40,808 nucleotides of DNA, from contig NAOQ01000231.1 of the NCBI GenBank assembly GCA_002751075.1, positions 53,781-94,588 on the forward strand, in the 5' to 3' direction. A program made the position numbers and the translations under genes. Below, piece by piece: positions 30,561-40,808 of this stretch. The first letter of the stretch is position 1, and each line of letters opens with the position of its first letter. The DNA is from Ichthyophonus hoferi (lineage: Eukaryota; Opisthokonta; Ichthyosporea; Ichthyophonida; Ichthyophonidae). A model generated the notes under the pieces. That model worked only from the letters and a program-made list of their open reading frames with translations. It did no database searches and had not been told where the DNA came from.

Positions 30561-32157
30561 GTTTTTTACCGCAACACTAAACGTAAACAAACAAAATAAA
30601 TAGAACTGTCAACAAAAGCGTTACGGCGAGGCCACGCCATTAAATTCTATCATTCTATCATACACTTCCCCCAATCAAAATTAAGTAAAAATATTGTGGC
30701 CAATCAAAGAGCGCACACTAATTTTATCCAGTGCTGTTTTAGTAACAAATATTTGTGTCCAGAATTGGAAATGTAAATACGCATATTGTCTCCTCCAAGG
30801 TCTTTTCAAGTCAAAATGAAAACATGCCAACAAAAAAAAAAACTACAGTCATTTATTTTACTTAGTCAGACTTGACTAAAATAAAGTTTGGTATAGGAAC
30901 AGTTGTATTTATTGTTAAGATTTTATGCTAGGTTTATTATTATGTCTCAAATCACCAGTCAGCTAGTCATAAAATTAAGTTAATCACATTTTTAATTACT
31001 GTTATCGTGATCAAGCGATACTATTGAGTTACACTATTTAATTAATTATTGAAATACAGGGGGTTGAAACAGAGCTGAATAAGTTTTCTCAAGGGCAGCC
31101 TAATTTAATAGGAGACTGTAGGAGTTTTAACTACACTAACTAATCCCCAGTTAACATTTTTTAAAGAAAACACAGAAGAGTTAAGCGTGAAGAATATTTT
31201 TTTCTATTAGTTATTTTGTATCCAATGGTTTCCTGCCTGCATTCAACGGAGCATTATATCTGTCAGAGCATATTTTGGCTGGAATATTTCGAAACCTGAC
31301 TAGGTGGCTCACAGATATAGATTTGCTTATCATAAATCCAATCGATTCTAAGCAAGTGCTTATTTATTCATTGTAGACATTGGCTAACTATGTCATAACC
31401 CAATCTACCGATTCAAACCTATTTTCAACAACACACAAACATTGTAAACATGAAGTAAGTCCATAGTTGCATAGCATCCGCTTATATAAGAGTCTATATT
31501 TGTATGTTGGCAGAATTTCGGATATATTTACAAAGAAAGTTTAAGCATTGATTGGCTGATGGCCATGATTAATTTGATAAGGTAAGAGTTTATCTCTAAT
31601 CATCTATTGGTTCACCTCGTCCCAATGCAAAGATAACACTTCAAGAAGGTGTACGTGTTATACATGCAATAAAAAAATAAAAATCAAACAAAATAAAAGG
31701 ATAAAGTTATTTAATAATAAAGTAAAAATATTAGTAATTATATAGCCTTAAAAACCCAATGTATTAAGAATATGTTCATAGATAGACATCGAAGTAAGCA
31801 TTTTCCTAGTCAAATTGTAGTGATTTAAGTGGCTCAGTGAATGATTTCACCGTCAAAGTAACGTAACGTACCCACCGTAGCCCAAAATAATGTGCAAAAC
31901 ACTCGCAAAACAGCTTGACTTACAGCATTTGTGTATTTAAATATTGGGGAAACCGACTGTTTAAAAGTAACGGTATCTCATATTATTTACATGGATATTA
32001 CAAGTAAAAGTGCCTGGTGCACTTCACTATATTTAAGTTCTCAGGGAATATATAAACTGATGAGCATCGAAGCATTGACATTTAACACCTGTTTATGTCT
32101 CTTGTTGTCTATCCAAATAATAGTTTGTAGCCTAATATAATTATTAGTTGTGTGAAG
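30561..32157. other. divergent intergenic region between ATP5F1A and ATG2
   Basis: About 1.6 kb separates the two start codons. Besides the CCAAT boxes near 30.7 kb, it has ATTGGCT near 31550 and ATTGGTTC near 31605, which are possible NF-Y sites for the ATG2 side. An imperfect hairpin, CTTAGTCAGACTTGACTAA, lies near 30860. No coding region is supported. Confidence 0.5.
30600..30720 (-). promoter_or_regulatory. likely ATP5F1A promoter region with CCAAT boxes
   Basis: The plus strand has CCAAT at about 30670 (CCCCCAATCAAAA) and 30700 (GGCCAATCAAAG), some 110-145 bases upstream of the inferred ATG. NF-Y-type boxes work in both orientations. A locally GC-rich patch (TTACGGCGAGGCCACGCC, 30621-30638) lies between them and the start. 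No TATA box stands out. The assignment is by position and composition only. Confidence 0.35.
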
Positions 32158-35100
32158 ATGTGGGATTTTACCGTATTACAGAGGCTTGTAAAGTTTCTGT
32201 TGAAGAGAACTATAGGGCCATATCTACTGGATGACCTCGAGTGCGATCAGCTTTCTTTAAGTCTTTCTGAGGGTTGTGTAACAATTACTGATTTGCGCCT
32301 GGACGTACTGGTCAGTATAAGTTATTTCTTTTGAGTTCTGTAGTTGTTCTCATTATTCTATTATATTTACAACTCATTACAAAAAATATTGACAACCACA
32401 ATGTATATTTTTGGCTTGAAATATACGCGTATACCAACTAAGTCAACCCAACACATGTCTGTGGCTAGTGTTTTAGGGGATGCATATTTATTACCAGTTA
32501 TTATGTTTATAATAACTACCCAAGTGTACACCCACTTTTTGAAATCGAATACCCACTAATATCTACATATGCACCTATAATAGAAAAATCCATATCTACT
32601 TACACGTACACAACCAAGGATATACGTATTTTCTCCCCCCATCCCTCAATATATTTACGAACAGTGAGTGGCCAATTGTATTATTATTCTTATGAGATAT
32701 ATTGTATTTATTGGATTATCTAGCGTAGAATTCTAAGCCATTATCTCACCTCTTACCCTGAGACACTTTATACTTCCATATCTTGATTGATTTAATATTT
32801 ATTTTCCAATATGCGTTTTGGAAAGAATGTCAAATGCATATTGATTTTATATTATGGCTTGCATGCTCTTTTAGACGACAGTTAAAAATTAACTTATATT
32901 TATTAAAATCACACAGGTTCTAAATGGATTATTACGCGGAACCCCTTTAGCAATCAGCAGTGGGTATGTTGGCTGTGTAAAAGTTACGATTCCTTGGCGA
33001 AATCTGATGGGGGGCAATTGCTGCCTGACATTGTCGAATATTAAGATTGTAACTGTTCCTACAGCACAGGTTGACTCTGACCTACGTATGTGGATTTGAT
33101 TACTTGTATTTTTTTTTCTTGGTTATATATATATATGTATTAGCTATGGTCAATATATCCGTGTATTCGTTGACCTCGCTGCTTTATTCTTTTTTTCCTC
33201 TTCCTTCCTGACACGAGAACATAGTATATTTTTAAACTCTGCATATATATATATATATATATGCAATCGAGTATAAAATGCAAATTAATGTATTTAACCA
33301 TGTTCATGATTCTGTTTTTCTATCTCGCTTCTATACAATTTCATGATAAAGCAAAGGCATTTAATTAGTCCTATAATATTCTCCACAACACACAGCATTC
33401 TAGTAATTTATTTGAAATATCTTGCCCCAGTTAACACTAGTCTTTAGCTCGTACCTTTCCTGTTATTCCATCACTGAAACCGAATTTTTAATTGTGGTGA
33501 GTGTAAAGAGAATAACCGTATAGCGCTGTATATTATAGTAAATAGATGGCGGGCGGGCGGAAATATCCAGTTACATAAATATTTATGGAAGTTTCTTTAT
33601 AAAGTTTTTGGGTTTACGTCTAGTTCCATGAAATTTATCAAACTGAATAAATCCTAATACCAGTTTACCTGCGCCCTATTGGCTAATATTGGGATCAGAT
33701 CTTGGGGTACTGATATTATTCATAGAACAGTTTCCAAAAGACAAAATTACCGAGAGGAGAAAGCCAGCAATTTATTATTATGTTCACAAATGTTTCAGTC
33801 ATTCTTTACTGATTTCTTGATCCATATATTGTTGTGTCATAGAATCAAGTAAATACGTATATATATGTACCACATACACTATACTAAAATATATGCATAC
33901 ATACATACACTAGCAAGAGTGAGCATATATCACATCGCTAACACATGGTTTCTGGCACATACATGCATACATATATGTGTTCAGGTTCACGCCACTTTTA
34001 CCATGATCTGACTGAGAGAGGTTCGGTTCAAGAACAGGTTCCGATTGACGATGATCAGTGGGATAATGTACCAGAGGGAGTAGAGGTAGTGGCTGGATGG
34101 ATTGAGAGTATTATTTCAAAGGTATGTGACATATATGACAGCTTTTTGTTTTATTTCCAATTTTCTTAATAGTGTAATAAAGTTTGCAATATTTCATCCA
34201 AATGGGGTATGGGCGATCTGTACTATTAGGACCTTTTAATGGCTATTTATATTATATTCCCTGTATAAAATCACACAACAATAAATTAATATATTTTAAA
34301 AAATACTGATTAGCGATTGGGTTATGAATAAATTGCTGCCCATCATATAGGATATGGATGCAGATAAGACGTTCACCTACCATAAGAATACCAATCCTGT
34401 TCAGTAATAATGTTTTTTCTGATTTATGCATGATGCATCTTGCAATTTATAGTTATACCATCCTCCCACCACGATACGGCAAAACTGCAATCGCTATCAA
34501 CAACATTAACTAACTACAAAAAATAATGATATTGCAACTCCAAACAGATTGAGGTGAGGTTGGAAGACATTACCCTACGTGTAGAAGGAATGACAGATCT
34601 TGGACAACATGGATTAATAGTACGTGTGAATAGCTTGACCTACACTGACGCCACCCCTGAGCCGAGAATGTCGCTATCTGAAGACCCTGGTAGAAGTGTA
34701 TGCTCATTGTATCTTCCTTTTGTCATAAAAAAATTAGTCTGGGGCCGGGTAACCGTTGAGGTACGTGAGAGTATAAAGGAAAGCATGACCTTGCTTTTCT
34801 TATTGCTGTGAATTACATGTCATGTTCTTGTTCATTGTGTCATTATCAACGCTGCAGTTTGCATTGTGATCGTCTATATTGCCTGATTTCATGACTGTAT
34901 TAGTGCAAATGTAGCAATAGTTGCCCATTAACATATATGTATAGATGTATTTTCTCCAAAACTAAAACGTATTGTATAATACCGATCTAAGTAATACGAT
35001 CTAGATTGTGTTTCAATTATCATTATCTTTTTATAATTAAGATCCTATGTATAGATACATCCATATCATATTACCGAGTTATGTAACCTGCACTCCAACA

Positions 35101-38100
35101 ATTGATATACGATCAATTAAAAAAATTTAAACATTTAATGTTGTATATACCTCCAAATCATTTATAAAAAATGTTTATGGCATCAATGAATCATATGCAA
35201 TTGAGAATATACATATAGACCTATCGGACGTACAAGTGATAAGAGAACCATACTTTGATATAGCATGTCGTAATTACGTTTGCACAGTGGGATAAATATA
35301 TCTGTATTTGTTTCTGTAATCGCTTTGGTTTGTATGCTTGCGTACGAATAATATATATGACGTTGATATTACATGCCAACCTTCTAGGATTGCTATGGTT
35401 TGCATCAATCAAGTACGACAACCCATCACTATATCCTAAATGTTTGTGTGACAATATATCTTAACATTGTTTTATTTCTGTTAAACCATTTAATACAATT
35501 TGGTTTATATTTCCAGCTTTAAGTTGAGGCTTAAAGTGCTACAAACTAGATTATTTACTACGTTTAATGGAACATGTTCCATCATTCACGGTCAAACATC
35601 AGGCAAGCACAACGGATACAATATAACCCAATATGATAATTGCTGTTGTTTAGATGAGGTACTATACTGCATTTGACCAGAGGGCCTGCCCAGACTAAGT
35701 CATACATGTTACTATCAATTTTAACCTGTGTAATAATTGTATTCCTCATGTTCAGGGTGGCAGCCGACTATTGAAAGAAGGGAATTAAGATAACAATTGT
35801 ATAGCCTTTATTCAGTATTATTACCGAATTAAGAGTCACCAGTATGTCTCAGAGAGAGGCTTTTTATACTTTATAAATATAGCATTTTATAGTGCCCAGC
35901 ATCAATTAATTAGACAATTATACCTATAGTTACTTTGCTTATGTTTTTTATGTAATTATATTTGACAGTTAGTATATGCTATATGTTGTTCTAACACTCT
36001 GTTCTCTAGATTTTTAACTCCACCAGCCCACCATGCCCCATTTTTGCCATGGGAAGCAATGAAAACGACTGCATTACACGAGTCAAATATCGACTGGATC
36101 CACTATCCACTTCCAACAGTCATCCACCATCACACCCATGTTCACCAACGACCTCATTCTCAGCATCACATGATACTATGGAGCCCAAATATGATATCGA
36201 GTGGATCTTTCCATGTATTGCGGTTGTTGTATGCCCGGAAAAAATTCAATGGCTGATGTCTTTAGTGGAGATTATAACAATGGAGGAAAACTATACGTGC
36301 GATTGCTCCGAGGAAATGGGATCGTATATGAATGAATCTATCTATCAAACCGTTGATGATCTAGGCTTTTCACAGAATTGCCATTTCTTCCCTACTGACA
36401 AGTATTTATATACTGTCTTTTGTTGTTATATCGTTATTGTTTTCCAATGATTCCATATTTTTATTTATTCACTGTTTTGTTTCTCATACTTATTCTCTCT
36501 AGTCTATTTATGAATTTTATACCAACCCCGTTTCTTGAAGTAGAAATAACTCCCTTGCTTTTCCATTTTGTTCTTGTTTAGTATTTTTCACCCATTCTCT
36601 AATAGTATCTTATCTCTATCCAATTAATATATTTTCCATTGACTTACAGTTCAATGCACTTATGATCTTGTATAAAGTATTATAGGTACATTATCATCAA
36701 TAGTTTTCCCAATACTAGGATTATTCTTTTATTACCGAAGCCCAGTTTGCATAAACATTTGTTAATAATCAATTGCATAGAAAAATTCTTTTTATACAAT
36801 AGCCGAATTATGTCCTTAACAATCAATGCATTGATCAATATGCTTCAATTAGAAAACCGTTGAATATGAACAAATGAATGAATATATACAATATAATATA
36901 CTAACAACTATGATTATATTTTCCAGTTACATGAGACAGGCAGATCTGGAGGCAGCAGCAGAGCTAGTATCAGAGTACCAAGATTCTTTACATCCCCTCG
37001 TAGTCCAAAATTTATCCCCCTTTGCATCCATGTTTTCTGACGATGATTCAGATCAGGAGATAGAGCCGGTGAATGACGATAGTAATATGTACATACCTAC
37101 ATACCTATTCTTTCATCTCTTGTGCTCTTATATATATATATGTATGCGTTTTCTTTTTTCAAGCTTATTTTATATACTATTCTCGACAAAGATAGCAATA
37201 ATCTGTTTAGTATTTTTTTATATTTTTTCTCCCTCTTGAGTCTTAAAATTAATTTTTAAGTATGGTTTGCTGGGCCCCCAATTGACCGGTATCTTATAGA
37301 AAAAAAAAACCATTTGAGAATATAGAAGCAATGAAAAGAGATGTGATTATGAGTTTGTAATTTTTATATATATCACAATCAACCTCACTACTGTATATTT
37401 TAAAACAAATATCTATATATTCATGCATCATAAAGAATTCTATTTATATATGTTACCATTCCCTGTCCGCTTTCATTACACATTCCTTTGCACATGAAAA
37501 GAACAAAACCGATTTGTTATAGGATATATGCCCATATATATGTACATACCCAATGTATTGCATGAATATCTGATTGCCTGCAGCACCTAGGTTAGAGTAA
37601 GTACCCAAACAACCCATGACAATACATTATTATAGGTTCCAGAGCGCATGCCAAGGAAGTGGAAGCCTATCACCTTCGTCCGAGTCCTTTTATTCCACTC
37701 AGTATGTCAGACACCACTGCTTCTCTCCAACACCAATTACACCAGAAATATCACTAACAAGCATTGTCATTAAGGTGTGAATTGTCATTTCTAGTCTTTA
37801 TGTTTGTAAATGTACCCTATAGTACCGAGTGCTACCATAAGTAGGGTATATGTGGTCAATCAACCATACACAATCTATCAAATACACATACAATATTATG
37901 CTTCTTCTAGCCTATTTATTTTTTTATATCGGCTCCAGTGTGATCCCAATGTATTTGGCCGTATATACGAGAGAACTATCCGACTATTTTATATATAAAT
38001 GGAGCAATTTCATTAATCCAAGCACAAGCACACATTATAATTGACAAAAGAATAGAAAGTACCCATTGATATTTTATATTTAACATATAATTTCTATTGG

Positions 38101-40600
38101 AGATAAAGACCTCCCGGACAGGAGAATCACAACACAAGTATGTTAATTTATCGATTCTCCTATCCCATTACACACCCTATCTACACCACAGGTACGCATA
38201 GAAGATGCAGCCTTTTCACTCATGACAGATCCACCTCCGGACCAAGATGACAGCATTATTCCTACCATTCGTCAATATCTATCTGGTATAGATAAGCAAA
38301 CAGAGAATGAGGCCTACTGTCTACCATATGACCACTTTTGCCTGCGGTTATGTGATACTATAGTAAAATACAGACAATCTCCTCTTAATTCCACCAGGCA
38401 TATACATATCAGAATGAGAGATGCAGCCTTATTCGAAGCTTACCCTGAACCTGACCCTGAACCAAGCCCACGCGATCTAACCCGTATTTCTCCTTCATCA
38501 ATGCATGTTGTTCAAATCGCCTTCATATCCCGGGACCTTAACTCATCTACCACCTACCAATACACCCAAGCCAGGCCAGACCAAAATACCAATCGTTTAC
38601 TCTTGTTAGGAACCCAATGGGCAGGGAACACCCGGTTGTTTTCCAATAGATATGAGGCATTGAGGCTTGTGGTTCACATGGACAAAGAGCAAGGAGTAAA
38701 AGTGTGTTTCAACATGCGGCCACTCTGTACCAATCTAGACCCTAGTATGCCTTTGCGATTGGCTGCTTTGACGTCACAGATCTACGCGGTTACCCTCCCT
38801 TCAGACCCTGAGCCACAATCATTCAGACGAGCTCCAGGAAGCTTGGTATGCTAGCCATTTTATCAAATGTTTTGTTGGCTGTATTTCCTTTTTACTGTAT
38901 TTTATTTTATTTTATTTTATTTCTCTCTGTACTTACTTTTAGGGCCTCATTGTCTGTCTTTCAATATTTATTCCTTTTATTTGCCTGACTGTTTTGTTAT
39001 TTTCTCCACTCACCAACTACGCTCGATCTGTATTTATATTTGCACATGCGTCTTTCACCTAATCTACCTACCTATTACCTATTGTACTGTATCTATTCTG
39101 TTATCAAGAATGAGAAAAGTCTAGAAAAAGTGATGTAGGTAAACAAAACAAAACTGTATATGAGGACGTGCCTGTCAATTATGTTAGTATTTTGTTTTGC
39201 ATTTTGATTCTATACTTGCAATTATTGATTATTGCTTAAGATATATGGGATAATAACTACAACACGACCCCTGAAATTGATAAAGTTACGTAGACGATAA
39301 TGCAAATGTGTACTTACAATATAATAGTAATTATTTGTAAATGTGCAGTTTTTAGCTAGCCGACATTATGGTACAGTATAGACCTTAACAGTCCAATAGA
39401 GCATCGGTTTCAGTTACAGAAAGCTAAATTCAAAGACCAATATAGTACAACCTTGGGAGATTGTTATATAAATGTACCATCGAGCTATGAATGCTAATAT
39501 ATTTTTTATATATATTCTATTGGTTTATCGATTCAAGCCTAGCCCACGGAGTTATTCTATTGTATATTTTTAACGTCAGTCTTCTAGATGTAAATTGCCA
39601 GTATATCTAGTTTTATGATATGTTTTTCAATGCATCACCCACCATTCTTTACTTCTATAAAGTGAATGCATTGATTGATATGTGGATAGGGGTATCCTAG
39701 TGGGCACGGAGTCTAACATATCACCCCATCCAAGATCAAAAGCCCAAAACAAATACAACAGTGCAAGCATATAATTGACATACTTACTATCTGCCGTACA
39801 GGGTACTGAACAAGAAACAGAAACACAAGCCAAGATTGACATATCCATCCGTCTGGACTTTGTACGTGTTGCTATTTATCTTCCAGTACCCACTACTGCT
39901 TCCAAGGCCAGACCTTTACTACAGAACAATGTGATTCTTCTTGATGTTAATAATATACGTGGAGATATGAGTTTGGACGATTTTGTAACGGATACAACAG
40001 GATTTGGGTCTCTGAATGCTCAAGACATCTCGGTCTGGTTGGTCGAGAGTGAAGGGGAGGAGTCGAAGTGCAGGAAAGGCATACAAAGAGGCGGAACAGT
40101 AGGTGAGGAAGCTGAGAGGACAACACTAATAGCTTCAGTAGTTAGAGAAGAAAATATGACAGGGGAGGAGACCAGTCTAGTACAGATGGAGTTTACTATC
40201 AAGGCAGCCACATGTAGAGATGGGGTACAGACGGGGTAGGTTGTATATTTTATATGTGTTTTCTTCATATATATATATACATAAAAATCATACTCATATA
40301 AAGTCTACATAGCACTTAGGTATGTACGTACATCCATATGCATACATACATACATACATACATACATACATACATACACACATTCGTTCACTTCACACGT
40401 GCCTTAATACATTAATTAATACAAAATACGTTGAGGTCATTTACACGAATACACACAGAGAAGACACCATGGAAGGCTTAGAGTCCAAGTCAATGGCCAT
40501 GTCTGTACTATTTGAAGAGGCTCCCATAGGTCTGGGGAAGGGCAAGCCACCACCACCCACTCCCTTTTCTTACGTGTCTTCCTCTTGTGAGAATGAAAAG
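32158..40600 (+). CDS. ATG2: autophagy-related protein 2, 5' part (runs off the window)
   Basis: ATG2 is a rod-shaped bridge protein that moves lipids from the ER to the growing phagophore, together with ATG18/WIPI and ATG9. The exons (plus) are 32158-32310, 32917-33085, 33985-34121, 34548-34760, 36010-36401, 36927-37088, 37636-37774, 38192-38845, 39802-40235 and 40459-40600. They give 2595 nt, or 865 codons, all in phase, and the last ends at donor GTAAGC. The N-terminus is the chorein-type domain: KFLLKRTIGPYL, LSLSEGCVTITDLRLDVLVL, then GYVGCVKVTIPWRNL. Later landmarks are IEVRLEDITLRVEG, FVIKKLVWGRVTVE and the Ser-rich GSGSLSPSSESFYS in exon 7. Family members are usually 1500-2300 residues, so perhaps half is missing. 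Donors of exons 6 and 9 were chosen by phase. Introns 1-9 are far more AT-rich than the exons. Confidence 0.9.
40341..40378. repeat. (CATA)n microsatellite in ATG2 intron 9
   Basis: This is a nearly perfect CATA/TACA tetranucleotide run of about 38 bases in the short intron between exons 9 and 10. The same tetranucleotide recurs around other splice sites in the window, for example after the exon 6 donor (GTACATACCTACATACC) and, on the minus strand, after several ATP5F1A donors (GTATGTATG). Confidence 0.9.
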
Positions 40601-40808
40601 GTAAGCATGCTGCATGCTGCAGTTCAATGTTAGATATACCATAGTATACCTAAGGCTGCGATGATCTTGGTTTAACCTATGTATAGAACCCAATTATTTA
40701 ATTAATTTTGTATATATGTATTCCGTCTTGTATCAGACATTTTGATCGTTTTTTATTGGATTCCAGTGCACTATTGTATAGCATTGACACATTGAATTTC
40801 TTATTTTT

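Noticed and set aside
35518-35657. Open stretch LRLKVLQTRLFTTF followed by donor-like GAGGTACT inside ATG2 intron 4
   Set aside because: Exon 4 (phase 0) joins exon 5 at 36010 directly, and the result aligns with the family without a gap. Using this segment needs a poor TTTAAG acceptor, because the better CAG gives an immediate stop.

Overview
This is a nuclear, intron-rich, AT-rich eukaryotic window, with one 25-base assembly gap at 12171-12195. The evidence is split coding regions with GT-AG introns, a eukaryotic initiator methionine tRNA and standard stop codons. The ATP synthase alpha subunit is very animal-like, and one intron carries a TTAGGG-like run. An opisthokont, perhaps a unicellular holozoan such as an ichthyosporean, fits these signs, but that placement is a guess.

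The right half holds two confident housekeeping genes, divergently arranged. On the minus strand (30560 to 22192) a ten-exon gene encodes mitochondrial F1 ATP synthase subunit alpha. Summing the exons read by eye gives 1668 nt, or 555 residues, and every junction keeps phase. On the plus strand, from 32158 past the right edge, lies the 5' part of ATG2, the bridge-like lipid-transfer protein of autophagy. Ten exons (865 codons) are visible. About 1.6 kb of AT-rich DNA with CCAAT boxes separates the two starts.

The left half (1-22 kb) is gene-poor and repeat-rich. It has one solid RNA gene (tRNA-iMet, 19889-19960) and an uninterrupted 190-codon orphan ORF with an RVRF motif (11152-11724, minus). 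Three small spliced gene models could be built only by matching splice sites and phase: 2723-3409 minus, 5001-5814 minus and 16606-17440 plus. The last has a decayed paralogue at 8660-9480 (minus) that keeps the same intron position and phase, so it is probably a real but unrecognised gene family.

A dispersed repeat with a core of about 200-300 bp occurs five times (near 1.9, 7.9, 14.7, 15.2 and 16.3 kb), twice as a tandem pair. In two places it lies directly upstream of coding-like sequence. I see no reverse transcriptase, transposase or capsid motif, so the repeat stays unclassified.

Small curiosities lie in the introns: an (AGGT)8 array just after a real 5' splice site, telomere-like repeats at a 3' splice site, an intron that splits the Walker A motif, and a duplicated 36-nt exon in the 5-kb gene.
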